From contig CAYMBJ010000005.1 of the NCBI GenBank assembly GCA_964388665.1, positions 37,597-101,596 on the forward strand: a stretch of DNA of 64,000 nucleotides, given 5' to 3'. The stretch comes from CALCCV01 sp964388665. GTDB taxonomy: Bacteria; Bdellovibrionota; Bdellovibrionia; Bdellovibrionales; Bdellovibrionaceae. The translations under genes and the position numbers were made by a program. Each line of letters begins with the position of its first letter. Position 1 is the stretch's first letter. Of this stretch, positions 1 to 8,987 are shown piece by piece. Below the pieces are notes generated by a model that saw nothing but the letters and a program-made list of their open reading frames with translations, was not told the origin of the DNA and ran no database searches.

Positions 1-197
1 ACCAAAGGGACAGGCTTGCCAATGGTAGCATTGAGATAGGAACTCAAGCCTTCGAGCTTTGTTCCAATGCTAGAGAAGATTCCCGGCGCCGGGGCTGGAT
101 TTCCTGGGCCTGACTCACCTGGATCGGCAGCTAGGGAATGAGTGATTGCAAAAGTGAGTGAAAATAAAAATGCTAAAATTGGCCAAATCGATTTCAC
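1..197 (-). CDS. Partial gene, exported protein of unknown function
   Basis: The minus strand reads from a GTG at 197 to the window edge without a stop (65 codons). The start is supported by a purine-rich AGGGGG a few bases upstream. The first 24 residues form a typical signal peptide: a lysine, a hydrophobic core rich in Leu, Phe and Ala, and a likely cleavage after Leu-Ala-Ala. A Gly/Pro/Ala-rich linker follows, then the beginning of a folded region. The family cannot be recognised from this fragment. It is divergent from the Tad ATPase gene and may share its intergenic control region (198-347). Confidence 0.6.
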   Translation of the reverse strand, partial: MKSIWPILAFLFSLTFAITHSLAADPGESGPGNPAPAPGIFSSIGTKLEGLSSYLNATIGKPVPL

Positions 198-347
198 CGA
201 AACCCCCTAATGATGACACTTTTAGTTTAACATCAGTGCCTCTTGATCTCTTCGTGCTTTTTGGCCTTCGACTCAAGGTGAGATTTTTTCAGAGACAGGT
301 CTTTGGTCCGATTGAAAAACTTCTAGACAGTTCCGAAGAGAAATATC

Positions 348-2654
348 ATGTCTATGAATCAAAATTGCTTTCTTATTGGAGTTCTGGGCGGTAAAGGTGG
401 CGTTGGCAAAAGTATGGTCGCAGCCAATCTCGCTGCCGCCTTTTTGCTGGAACTCAAGCAACCCGTGCTGTTGATAGATGCTGATCAACGCACCATTGGC
501 GATCAGAATGTGCTATTGGGCCTAAAGCCCACAAAATCTCTCAAGGAAGTCTGTCAAAGCGCCTCGGCGGTCACTCCGCAGACTCTAGCGCAGTTTGTGT
601 CTATTCATCCTTCTGGAATTCACTTTCTCGGAGCGGTTCGCGGTCCAGAAGAGCGGCTCGACGTGGGAACAGAAGTGTTTATGAAACAGCTTGAGGCTTT
701 CTCGCGCATTTACAAATACATCATTCTCGATTTGGGAAATGAGCTGCATCCCCTGCAACTTGCAATTTTACAGGAGGCAACGGCGGGGCTGATTGTGACG
801 ACGCCCGATGTGTTGGTGGTGACGCAAACACAACGCATCTTGCACGACCTGATGTCTGAAACCTTTCCACGCGATATGTTTCAACTTGTAATCAACAAAG
901 CCAATCAGGCTGGCGTTGCTCCACAGACGATTCAAAATCAGTTGCAGCTGCAAGTGGTATCGATGATTCCACAAGATGAGCCCACAGCGATTGCTTCGCT
1001 TCAACGTTTGCAACCCTTTGTTCTCGCCAATCCACGTTTGCCCATCAGCGCCGCCTACTTTGAATGCGTGCGCAAATTGACGGGCGGTACACTACAAAGA
1101 CTCAAGAGCGTTTCGCGTCCCAAGCCTACGGCTGCGCAAGCCAGTGCTCGCACAGGTGCGGCACAACCAGCAGGTACGCCCGGAGCGGCGGGTGCTGATC
1201 CGCGCACGATTTTAAAATTGCGTGTACACACGGAGCTCATTCGCACCGCAGATCTCAACAAACTCTTAGCAGAGACCCGTGGCGACGAGTCCAAAGAAAA
1301 AGAACTGCGCGATAAGACCAAGCGAATCATCACTGAGATACTGGATAAAGACACCCCGGATATGCAAAGAGACGACCGCTCACGTATCATTAAAGAGGTG
1401 CTGGAAGAGTCTTTGGGATTGGGTCCGCTCGAAGATCTTTTGGCTGACCCAGAGTGTTCAGAGATTATGGTCAACGGTGCAAAAAGAATCTTTGTCGAGC
1501 GCTCAGGAAAGGTGATCTTGAGTCCGGTGACCTTTACTTCGAATGATCATTTGCGCAGAATCATCGAGCGCATTGTGACTCCACTGGGTCGCCAGATCAA
1601 CAATTCAACCCCCTATGTGGATGCCCGACTCAAAGATGGAAGCCGTGTCAATGCCGTCATTGAACCGCTCTCCATTGATGGACCTGCATTGACCATCAGA
1701 AAGTTCAAAAAGGGCGGCATCGCGCCAGAGAAATATGTTCACTGGGGATCGATGACTCACAATATGCTGGAGTTTTTGCGGATCTGTGTTGAAAATGGTC
1801 TCAATATTGTTGTCAGTGGCGGTACTGGCTCTGGTAAGACGACTCTGCTAAATATGCTTTCTTCCTTTATTCCCTCCAACGAACGAATCATCACCATAGA
1901 GGATGCGGCCGAGTTGCAGCTCCAACAGGAGCATGTGGTTCGTTTAGAGACCAGACCTCCGTCCATGGATGGTTCAAACGCAATTAGCATTCGTGATTTG
2001 ATCAAGAACTCACTGAGAATGCGACCCAATCGCATTGTGGTTGGTGAGACGCGTGATGGAGCGGCGATCGACATGTTGCAAGCCATGAACACAGGCCACG
2101 ATGGTTCCATGACCACCACTCACGCCAACTCTCCACGCGAGTGCATTGGTCGAATTGAGACCTTGTGTCTGATGGCGGGAATGGATTTGCCCTCTCGAGC
2201 CATACGGGAACAAATTTCAAAGGCTATTCATCTCATTGTGCAGATTTCACGACTATCAGATGGTACACGCAAAATTATGAGTATTACTGAGGTGAGTGGG
2301 ATTCAAGGTGAGATTGTTAATCTCAATGAGATTTTCTACTTTAAAGAGTCGGGTTACGATAAAAATCGAAAAATTCTTGGTCAATATCAGTGGCGAGGCA
2401 CAATTCCGACGTTTATAGAAAAACTCAATGCCAAGGGTGTAACGGTTCCTCGAGATATGTTTTCAAATGATGCCAAAGCAGAAACACGCGGCAAAGCTGT
2501 ACAGACAACTCCGGTGCAACCTGTAGGCGCGCCAGGCATTCCGGCGGCGCCCGGCGCCGGTGGTGAAGGCATTGTAACTGGTGGCAGCACTCGAGTGCAG
2601 GTGCCGGGTTCACCCAACACCAGGGTGACGACTCCCACCAAGAAAACGAGCTAG
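348..2654 (+). CDS. tadA: Fused TadZ/CpaE-like and TadA/CpaF Flp pilus ATPase
   Basis: This 768-residue protein joins two Tad pilus components normally made from separate genes. Residues about 8-240 are a MinD/ParA-type ATPase with a deviant Walker A motif (KGGVGKS at 16-22), as in TadZ/CpaE, which positions the pilus machine at the pole. After an Ala/Pro/Thr linker (about 260-290), residues about 290-690 are a CpaF/VirB11-type secretion ATPase with Walker A GGTGSGKT at 491-498, which powers pilin assembly at the inner membrane. The tail (about 705-768) is Gly/Pro/Thr-rich. The start ATG follows GAAGAGAA. tadB follows after 39 bases, so the two are probably one operon. The fusion is read directly; the role comes from the families. 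Confidence 0.9.
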   Translation: MSMNQNCFLIGVLGGKGGVGKSMVAANLAAAFLLELKQPVLLIDADQRTIGDQNVLLGLKPTKSLKEVCQSASAVTPQTLAQFVSIHPSGIHFLGAVRGPEERLDVGTEVFMKQLEAFSRIYKYIILDLGNELHPLQLAILQEATAGLIVTTPDVLVVTQTQRILHDLMSETFPRDMFQLVINKANQAGVAPQTIQNQLQLQVVSMIPQDEPTAIASLQRLQPFVLANPRLPISAAYFECVRKLTGGTLQRLKSVSRPKPTAAQASARTGAAQPAGTPGAAGADPRTILKLRVHTELIRTADLNKLLAETRGDESKEKELRDKTKRIITEILDKDTPDMQRDDRSRIIKEVLEESLGLGPLEDLLADPECSEIMVNGAKRIFVERSGKVILSPVTFTSNDHLRRIIERIVTPLGRQINNSTPYVDARLKDGSRVNAVIEPLSIDGPALTIRKFKKGGIAPEKYVHWGSMTHNMLEFLRICVENGLNIVVSGGTGSGKTTLLNMLSSFIPSNERIITIEDAAELQLQQEHVVRLETRPPSMDGSNAISIRDLIKNSLRMRPNRIVVGETRDGAAIDMLQAMNTGHDGSMTTTHANSPRECIGRIETLCLMAGMDLPSRAIREQISKAIHLIVQISRLSDGTRKIMSITEVSGIQGEIVNLNEIFYFKESGYDKNRKILGQYQWRGTIPTFIEKLNAKGVTVPRDMFSNDAKAETRGKAVQTTPVQPVGAPGIPAAPGAGGEGIVTGGSTRVQVPGSPNTRVTTPTKKTS

Positions 2655-2693
2655 TGTGGGTGCTGTAGTGGTGAAAAAGAAAGGATTCTGAAA

Positions 2694-3569
2694 ATGGATT
2701 TTTTGTTAAAAGACTGGGTGATCATTCCCGTGATAGGGATTTGTGTCGTCATTATTTTCAATATTTGGGCGGATCGAATTCTGGATATCTTAAAAACCAA
2801 GACCTTTGGCAAGCGCGACCAAATTATGAAGTACTTTCGATTGATGGGCACCTCCATTGACGAAAAGAAAGTGTCGCGCCTGCTCTTGGCTTGCAGCTTT
2901 GGTCTGGGATCCTTGCTCTTTGTGGCACTTTTACCAAATGTCATCGCCGGACTCATGCTGGGTATGATTGCCGTGGTGCTAGGTTGGTATCTACCCTATT
3001 GGGTAGTAAAAAACATGTATGAATCGAGATGCAAAGTCTTTGTCGAGCAGATGGTGGATGGCCTCACCATCATGGCCAACGGAATCAAGAGCGGAACCAA
3101 CCCTGCGCAATCCATGATTCGCGTAGTGGAGATTATGCCCAACCCGATTGCTCGCGAATTTCAGACTGTACTCGATCAAATACAGTTTGGTCAGAGCTTT
3201 GAGGATGCACTGATTGATTTGGGAGAGAGAATTCCCAATTCAGACGTACAGATGTTTGTGACTGCCATTAATATTCTAAAAGAAACGGGCGGGAATTTAG
3301 CCGAAACCTTTGAGACCATCGTCTACACGATTCGAGAGCGACAAAAGATCGAGAAGAAAATTGATGCGATGACGGCTCAAGGTGTGATGCAAGGAATGAT
3401 CATCACTGTGATGCCGTTCATCTTAGGTATCATTTTGTACTTTATTGACCCGACCTTTATCATGCCCATGTTCACCACCACCATAGGTCTAGTGATGCTG
3501 ATAGTAATGATCGTAATGGCAGTTCTTGGTGGCGTTATGATTAAAAAAATAGTTACAATAAAAGTGTAG
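2694..3569 (+). CDS. tadB: TadB-like Flp pilus inner-membrane platform protein
   Basis: A 291-residue membrane protein with the type II secretion F (T2SF) architecture: an N-terminal membrane helix (about 8-28), a helix pair around 60-105, a cytoplasmic helical domain (about 110-215, containing a Gly-Thr-Asn-Pro-Ala-Gln turn and later Glu-Thr-Gly-Gly-Asn-Leu), and two closely spaced C-terminal membrane helices. TadB and TadC form the platform on which TadA acts. Only one platform gene is seen in the window; TadC may lie elsewhere. It sits directly behind the TadZ-TadA fusion gene and ahead of the YD-repeat gene. Confidence 0.85.
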   Translation: MDFLLKDWVIIPVIGICVVIIFNIWADRILDILKTKTFGKRDQIMKYFRLMGTSIDEKKVSRLLLACSFGLGSLLFVALLPNVIAGLMLGMIAVVLGWYLPYWVVKNMYESRCKVFVEQMVDGLTIMANGIKSGTNPAQSMIRVVEIMPNPIAREFQTVLDQIQFGQSFEDALIDLGERIPNSDVQMFVTAINILKETGGNLAETFETIVYTIRERQKIEKKIDAMTAQGVMQGMIITVMPFILGIILYFIDPTFIMPMFTTTIGLVMLIVMIVMAVLGGVMIKKIVTIKV

Positions 3570-3580
3570 CACTTATACTT

Positions 3581-3606
3581 GTTACTGAGCGAAAGCTCGC
3601 AGTAAC
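3581..3606 (+). other. Stem-loop with GAAA tetraloop between tadB and the YD-repeat gene
   Basis: GTTACTG (3581-3587) pairs with CAGTAAC (3600-3606), and AGC-GAAA-GCT closes the tip with a two-base CG bulge. It begins 11 bases after the tadB stop. No U-run follows, so it is more likely an mRNA stability or processing element, or an attenuated terminator, than a strong intrinsic terminator. Confidence 0.5.
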
Positions 3607-3667
3607 GGTGGAAAATAGGAATGTAGGGAGTCCCGCCTCCCTCACCTTAAGGAAGAGGTGTAGTTTC

Positions 3668-5338
3668 ATGGCCTTTAGAAATGCAATTTTGTCAATGGTG
3701 GTTCCCTTGCTGGTGGCGTCGACTGCGTCTGCTGTTGTGGATATGCGCAATGCCAACTACGCGAGTACATGGACTGATATCGAAATTCCAGGTACGGGCT
3801 TCGATTTAAAAATTCTCAGAACTTACAACAGTCGATCACTCTTTTCGGGGATTTTTGGCTTTGGCTGGTGCAGTGATTATGAAACCAGTCTTGAAATCAC
3901 GGCGGAATCCAATCTTAAGCTCAGAGAATGCGGCGGCGGTTTAGAGATCGTCTACTCACCTCGCGAAATCAATAGAAAAGATGTGCAGGACACAATCGCA
4001 AAGATCATTGGTAAAATCAAAGCGCAAAAGAAAGTCGGCTTGAACGAAGAGTTTTATAAAAAACTTTCGCAAGAATTGCTTGAGGATGATGACAAGCGCG
4101 CTTCATACGCACGTCAACACAATGTGCCCGTGTCCATCAAAGAAGGCGCAAAGTTTTTTGCTAATGGCCGTGAAGTTGAGCATATTATATTTGCGAAAGG
4201 CTATTACACCCGCAATCTCGCCGATGGCAGTTCGCAGCGATTTAACGAAAAAGGCTATTTGACTCACCTCTATGACAAAAATAACAATTACGTAAAAATT
4301 GAATATGATAAAAACAACTTGATCAAAGAGGTTTCTGATAACGCCGCACGAAAGCTCACTTTCAAATTCAATGCCTATAAAAAGGTAGAAAAGATCGTTG
4401 GTCCCAATGGTTTGAGTGCAAGCTATACCTATCATGCGAATCATGATGATCTAAAAGAGATTACCAATGCCTGGAAGAACACCTTTGGGTACACCTATGA
4501 TGATCTTCACAATTTGACCAAGGCGACTTGGCCAGACAAAACCGACATTAAGATCACCTATGATAAAAACAATGACTGGGTAACGAGCTTTAGTGATCGA
4601 GACAATTGTGTCGAAAACTATAAATATGAATTTTCCAAAAATGATCCGAAAAATCACTATTGGTCCACAGTCAAAAAGCTATGCAAAAAGAAGGTCACTC
4701 ACTCTGCACGCTACGAGTTTTGGCACAAGCAAAGGGCAGATGGGGAGTACTATCTACAAAGGGTCCTCAGTGATATCAATAACGACATCACAGATATCAC
4801 CTACCATCAAACCTTTGGTCGACCCATCACGATTCGTCGAAACAGCGAAAAAACCATTTTTGCCTATTACGACAACGGCCTAGTAAAAACCAAGAAGACC
4901 AAGACTGCCATTTTTGCTTACGAATATCATCCGGCACACAAGAAGGTGAGCAAGGTCACGGTGAGTTTGCTGGATGCCAAAGGAAAAGTGGGCGCCAGAA
5001 AGATTAGCATCTTTTCTTATGACAAAAAGGGCAACCTCAGTGCCGCAGAAAACTCTGACGGGCAAAAGGTGGCTCTCAGCTATGATCCGCGTGGGCGAAT
5101 CGAAACCATCAAAGATCAAGCCAAGAAGACGGTTTCCATAAAGTACGACTCCAAAACTGGCAAACCAGCTGTGGTCAGTCGTCCCGGTCTTGGCACCATT
5201 ATGGTTTCTTACAAAGCCAATGGCGAAATCGGCAAGGTCGACAGCAAGGATGGGCCCACTGTCGCCATGCAAGTGGCCAACACCTTCAATCATATGCTGG
5301 ACATCATAGCCCCAGCCACTGCCGAGATATACCTATAA
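3668..5338 (+). CDS. Exported YD-repeat (RHS-like) protein, Bd0109-type hit-locus neighbour
   Basis: A 556-residue protein. I chose ATG 3668 over the in-frame GTG at 3608 because it follows GGAAGAGG and starts a clean signal peptide (about 22 residues, cleaved after Ala-Ser-Ala). The mature start resembles the DUF6531/RHS entry module (G-F-D-L-K-I-L-R-T-Y-N-S then F-G-F-G-W). It is followed by many YD repeats of the G-x-x-x-x-x-x-Y-D type between about residues 180 and 540. No polymorphic toxin tail is present; the repeats run to the end. In B. bacteriovorus a YD-repeat periplasmic protein (Bd0109) lies beside Flp pilus genes and binds the hit protein Bd0108. The same arrangement here argues for the same job; orthology is inferred from architecture and synteny. 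Confidence 0.8.
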   Translation: MAFRNAILSMVVPLLVASTASAVVDMRNANYASTWTDIEIPGTGFDLKILRTYNSRSLFSGIFGFGWCSDYETSLEITAESNLKLRECGGGLEIVYSPREINRKDVQDTIAKIIGKIKAQKKVGLNEEFYKKLSQELLEDDDKRASYARQHNVPVSIKEGAKFFANGREVEHIIFAKGYYTRNLADGSSQRFNEKGYLTHLYDKNNNYVKIEYDKNNLIKEVSDNAARKLTFKFNAYKKVEKIVGPNGLSASYTYHANHDDLKEITNAWKNTFGYTYDDLHNLTKATWPDKTDIKITYDKNNDWVTSFSDRDNCVENYKYEFSKNDPKNHYWSTVKKLCKKKVTHSARYEFWHKQRADGEYYLQRVLSDINNDITDITYHQTFGRPITIRRNSEKTIFAYYDNGLVKTKKTKTAIFAYEYHPAHKKVSKVTVSLLDAKGKVGARKISIFSYDKKGNLSAAENSDGQKVALSYDPRGRIETIKDQAKKTVSIKYDSKTGKPAVVSRPGLGTIMVSYKANGEIGKVDSKDGPTVAMQVANTFNHMLDIIAPATAEIYL

Positions 5339-5360
5339 TCGTATAGGTAGGAGGAGAACC

Positions 5361-5690
5361 GTGCGCAGTCTAGTTGTTATAGCATTCACTCTACTCACCA
5401 TCCTTGGACCTCCCGCCATTTTGCCGGTGTTTGCCGGAGTGCTTGATGCTGAGAGGGGTGCACCTAGATCGATGAAATTCTCTGAGGCTGCGATGCTTTC
5501 AACTTGTGCTGACTATGCGGGATCAAGAGTAGAGGCGGGGGAATGTTACGATCAAAACTGCGATCCCAGCGCGGTGGCGAGATGCACACCAATCGATGCT
5601 TATACCAATCCTCCAATTTCCCCTCCCGCAGGTCCTACAGGAACTCCACTGGGTCCGCGGAAAAGCGCCGAAGAACAACCCGGCGGTTAG
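5361..5690 (+). CDS. Small exported protein, candidate hit-locus (Bd0108-like) regulator
   Basis: A 109-residue protein starting at GTG 5361, with a strong AGGAGGAG ribosome-binding site just upstream. Residues 1-25 form a signal peptide ending near Val-Phe-Ala. The mature part is about 84 residues with four cysteines (spacing about 14, 5 and 8 residues) and a Pro/Gly-rich disordered tail. No known domain is visible. It lies 22 bases after the YD-repeat gene, behind tadB and tadA, the position of bd0108 in B. bacteriovorus. That gene encodes a periplasmic protein of about 100 residues that affects pilus extrusion and host-independent growth. The assignment rests on size, export signal and neighbourhood, not on a computed alignment. 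Confidence 0.6.
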   Translation: MRSLVVIAFTLLTILGPPAILPVFAGVLDAERGAPRSMKFSEAAMLSTCADYAGSRVEAGECYDQNCDPSAVARCTPIDAYTNPPISPPAGPTGTPLGPRKSAEEQPGG

Positions 5691-5756
5691 TTGTATCCAA
5701 GTCCTGTAGTCATCTTTTTCCATTCAAATTACAGAGCAGCTTTAGCATCATGTCAT

Positions 5757-7118
5757 TTATAGTTGTACGCCCATTGGAAGCAAATCTACAGGAAAGCGCT
5801 CAAAGAAGGACTTTTCCTGTTCGGGAGAAAAAACCAAATCTGTGTCTTCTCCATCGTTTGCGTGGAGTGAGGTGTAAAGATAATAGTAGCCAAGTAACGG
5901 CGACGACTGGCATAGGCTGTTCAAAATAGTAATCCGTAGATTTGCCCAGGTGGGAATGCGGAGTGATTCAGGAATGTTATTGATTAGTTTATAATACAGA
6001 AACATGACGCTGGTTAAGTCCTGCTGAATGTCTTCTTTCTGAAGGTAGCGCTGTCTCAGGCTTGTTAAAGCGCGAAACAAAGGAATTTGCACATCCATTA
6101 CTTCCTGAGCAGAACGAATGTCCATTTTTGATTTGTCCAACTGATCTAAAGCTATTTGATTGTCTTTGAAATCTTGGCGGAATCGCTGTTGATCGTACAT
6201 ATCTGGGCCTTCTTTGCGGTGGGCAAAAAGGCGCTTCGAAAAGTACCGGTCAATGAATTCGTTTGCAGGCATAGATAAGAGTATCATGCCTGGAGACAGC
6301 TCAACGGGGCTGCTATCTCCATTTTCGGTTACTTCCACTACTGGCGCAAAACCATACCTCTCGAATAGGGATACCGTTGCCTTTCTAGTCTGAGCCCAGA
6401 CCTTCATGTCCTTGTCTATGACCTTTTGAGTTCGACCAAAAAATCGAAACTCGCTGGCATTGTAATTAAAGTCGATAGAGTCTGCCACATAGCCAAATGC
6501 AGTCTCGACCCCTTTTGAAAGGTTCGGATCTTTTGCCAATAGTCCAATCTCAATTCCAAAAAAAGGGGTGTTTTGATCTCTTCCAGGTAGGCGGTAAGAA
6601 GGATGACTCAATTCAATGGGACTTGTGGAATCGGTGGTGCTCGCTTCGGGCCAGGCTTGACCCGCTGCCATGACCTGATCTGAAGCATCAAAAATTCGCA
6701 GCCCGACTCCCTCATTCTGATCAGACCTGAACTCAAAATAGGAAGTCCGCATGGGAGCCAGATTCCGATCTCTCTCTGTCAGCATCTTAATCTTCTCGGG
6801 TGTGGTATATCCATGTACATTTAGCATATCCGCAAGGATAGAATCAGCCATTCTTGTTGTCTCGCTATTGCGTCCACTTTCCTGAGTTCTCGAGAGCGAT
6901 GGCGAAAATTCACCTGAAGGCGAATGTGCATACGATATTTTAACTGTATCGAATTTCGGAGAAAGAGCGGCCTGACATTTGGTTTTTGCTTCAAATCTTG
7001 CGGGTGTAGGATAAGCGAAAGTTGAAACTTCATTCGAAAAAGCATTTTCATTAACAAAACCCAGGGTCAAGGTGGCGAGTCCAATTGCCACGATTCTGTT
7101 TGTCGCGCCTAATTTCAT
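5757..7118 (-). CDS. Exported protein of unknown function, possibly GNAT-like
   Basis: A 453-residue protein with an N-terminal signal peptide (about 29 residues, cleaved near Ala-Phe-Ser-Asn). No family is recognised with certainty. Residues about 120-275 contain G-V-G-L-R-I-F-D, then R-K-A-T-V-S-L-F-E-R-Y-G-F; the Y/GF ending is reminiscent of acetyltransferase (GNAT-like) folds, but export would be unusual for one. The C-terminal third is helical. The ATG overlaps the TetR-gene stop as ATGA, so the two are translationally coupled and the regulator probably controls this gene. It converges on the hit-like gene with 66 bases between. Confidence 0.6.
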   Translation of the reverse strand: MKLGATNRIVAIGLATLTLGFVNENAFSNEVSTFAYPTPARFEAKTKCQAALSPKFDTVKISYAHSPSGEFSPSLSRTQESGRNSETTRMADSILADMLNVHGYTTPEKIKMLTERDRNLAPMRTSYFEFRSDQNEGVGLRIFDASDQVMAAGQAWPEASTTDSTSPIELSHPSYRLPGRDQNTPFFGIEIGLLAKDPNLSKGVETAFGYVADSIDFNYNASEFRFFGRTQKVIDKDMKVWAQTRKATVSLFERYGFAPVVEVTENGDSSPVELSPGMILLSMPANEFIDRYFSKRLFAHRKEGPDMYDQQRFRQDFKDNQIALDQLDKSKMDIRSAQEVMDVQIPLFRALTSLRQRYLQKEDIQQDLTSVMFLYYKLINNIPESLRIPTWANLRITILNSLCQSSPLLGYYYLYTSLHANDGEDTDLVFSPEQEKSFFERFPVDLLPMGVQL

Positions 7119-7720
7119 CGGCCGCGCCCCAGGATCAGTGGAATCGTTTCGCTAAAGCTTTTTTCAATATCCTTAACTTCTCTACGCAAGCGGTGAGTTC
7201 CTAATTCTCTCATCAACGTGCCCAAAATGAGTTGATGAATTACATCTGCGACTGCACGAATTTCAGTTTGTTTGACGGTTTTGTCTTCGCGGCTGCAGGC
7301 AATTACGTGACGCTCAATTCTTTCAACCGCAATTTTTACAGCTCGTTGCTGTGCCAAACGAAAATCTTCGTCCACCATCGAAAAGTAATAGGTAAGGACA
7401 AGTATTTGCGCAAGTTTTCGGTTTTTAAATCCCCAATCGATATTGGCTATGCAGTAGTCAATGATCTGCTGAGCTGGTTTGTCGAACGGGCGAACCTTAG
7501 AATCTACATAGAGCTGATTGCTTTTGGTCACTGATTCGCGCACCCGCATAATGATATTGCGTTTATTGCCAAAGTGCTGAGAAACAGCTGCTTGGGAAAT
7601 GCCGATCTGATCGCCGATCATTTTGAGCGACACATGATCAAATCCATGTTTGCCAAACAAATCGATGGCCACTGCCACGATCTTTTCTCGTGTTTGCTCG
7701 CCCTTATAGATCTTTGCCAT
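7115..7720 (-). CDS. TetR/AcrR family transcriptional regulator
   Basis: A 201-residue protein from ATG 7720, preferred over the upstream in-frame start at 7786 because GTGAGG precedes it. The N-terminal helix-turn-helix is typical of TetR: a T-R-E-K-I entry, an alpha helix ending L-F-G-K-H-G-F, then S-L-K-M-I-G-D-Q-I-G-I-S-Q-A-A-V-S and H-F-G-N-K. The C-terminal ligand/dimer domain (about 70-201) is helical and not assignable. It forms a two-gene operon with the exported unknown protein downstream and is divergent from the lipoprotein gene at 8004. Confidence 0.85.
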   Translation of the reverse strand: MAKIYKGEQTREKIVAVAIDLFGKHGFDHVSLKMIGDQIGISQAAVSQHFGNKRNIIMRVRESVTKSNQLYVDSKVRPFDKPAQQIIDYCIANIDWGFKNRKLAQILVLTYYFSMVDEDFRLAQQRAVKIAVERIERHVIACSREDKTVKQTEIRAVADVIHQLILGTLMRELGTHRLRREVKDIEKSFSETIPLILGRGR

Positions 7721-7958
7721 TCCAGCCTCACTTGCTCTCTCTTTTTTAGACCTGTCTATTGAGTGCATCTGCAAAAACATGTCCACACCAATCGAGTCAT
7801 TGCCGCAATCAAACGCTCATCAACCCAGCTTTTTGGAGACTCAATGTAGAACATTTTGACAATTGGCAACTCCAATTTGGAAAACCTGCGGTTGGGTGCT
7901 GTGGTGGGCTGAGTAGGTAAAGTATTCATAAACAATTAATTTGCTATTAATATTTTTG

Positions 7959-7975
7959 GCTTATGAGTTATAAGC
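7959..7975. promoter_or_regulatory. Short palindrome in the divergent tetR/lipoprotein region
   Basis: GCTTAT (7959-7964) and ATAAGC (7970-7975) form a 6-base inverted repeat with a 5-base spacer inside an A+T-rich tract, about 30 bases before the lipoprotein start at 8004. The position and symmetry fit an operator, possibly for the divergent TetR protein. No consensus is known to me, so this is only a candidate. The rest of 7721-8003 shows no other clear element. Confidence 0.3.
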
Positions 7976-8003
7976 AATAAAAATTAACATGAAAGGAAAA
8001 CAT

Positions 8004-8978
8004 ATGAACAAAATCACTAAAATGGCTGCCTGGATGGGGCTGGCACTGAACTGCGCCTGCTCAGTAAGTACAAATGATATCCCAATTCCCGCGGCTCCAG
8101 GCGGCGGCGAAACCTTTGGCGTTCCCTACGAAACGGCGCCTCTTTCAGGAAGCGTTTTTGGAAAGGACTGGGTTGGTCGGACTGCTGTCCTTCGTCCTTC
8201 GCAAGGAGATCTTCAGATGAATGTTCTTGAAATCTACGGCGAAGAGCGGCCAAATGCTTGCAGCGACAAGCCCTCAAATCAGAGTCCTTCGGTTTCGATA
8301 ATTATCGATAAAAATCTTGAGTTACAGGAGTATGTGGTTGACCTAAGTCAATCTAGCGGGACCGTGAATCCCTTGGTTTTTACAACAAGCTATCCTCAAA
8401 CCAAAAACCTCATTGCCGACAAAACCAAGATCAAGATTGAATCCATCGACGATAAGGGCCTGAGTGCTCTGATATACGCCAAGGGCCTAGACGAAGCAGG
8501 ACAGATTTCTGAAATCAATGGTCGGATATCAGTTAAAGACTGCTCAAAGGTCGTCGATTTTTCCACTTGGTCACAAATGGTAGGCAGTTATGAGTTGGTG
8601 AGTTTCGATGGGGTTGCAGTCAAGAACTCAATGCTTTCTTGGGTAGAAGACGACAATTCAAACTTTCGAGACATTGCCTCAGGTCGCCTGTTGAAAGCGA
8701 TCGTGTTTCCTCTCTACTTTAGAGTTGGGGAGTTCTCTTCCGGTAGCTATACTTTTGGTCCCATAAAAGAATTGGGTGTGACGAGCATAGAACAAAAAAA
8801 TGGATCCAAAATATATCGTTACCATGTTGACTCACCAGTAAAATACGAGGGTGAGGAGATAAGGCTTCGTCTCGATCTCGAGGCTGTTAGTACCGGTAAA
8901 GAAATCGATATCACTTACACTTTAGAAATTCCAAATGAAGTTCCAAAAACATCTCACAAATTCGTAATTAGAAAATAG
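8004..8978 (+). CDS. Predicted lipoprotein or exported protein, unknown function
   Basis: A 324-residue protein from ATG 8004, chosen over ATG 7989 because AAAGGAAAA precedes it. It has a signal sequence with Cys residues at about 19 and 21 (L-N-C-A-C-S), a non-canonical lipobox, so lipidation is likely but unproven. A Pro/Gly linker follows, then a beta-rich region with no recognised family. It is followed after 9 bases by a second lipoprotein gene with its own AGGAG, suggesting a two-gene unit. Confidence 0.6.
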   Translation: MNKITKMAAWMGLALNCACSVSTNDIPIPAAPGGGETFGVPYETAPLSGSVFGKDWVGRTAVLRPSQGDLQMNVLEIYGEERPNACSDKPSNQSPSVSIIIDKNLELQEYVVDLSQSSGTVNPLVFTTSYPQTKNLIADKTKIKIESIDDKGLSALIYAKGLDEAGQISEINGRISVKDCSKVVDFSTWSQMVGSYELVSFDGVAVKNSMLSWVEDDNSNFRDIASGRLLKAIVFPLYFRVGEFSSGSYTFGPIKELGVTSIEQKNGSKIYRYHVDSPVKYEGEEIRLRLDLEAVSTGKEIDITYTLEIPNEVPKTSHKFVIRK

Positions 8979-8987
8979 GAGCATATT

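Noticed and set aside
1055..1474. A Ser-rich 139-codon antisense frame inside tadA
   Set aside because: Its Ser/Arg-rich composition is typical of the complement of a coding frame; no start signal is seen.
3668..5338. Polymorphic RHS toxin
   Set aside because: The YD repeats continue to the C-terminus with no variable toxin domain, and no immunity gene follows; the next gene encodes an exported small protein.
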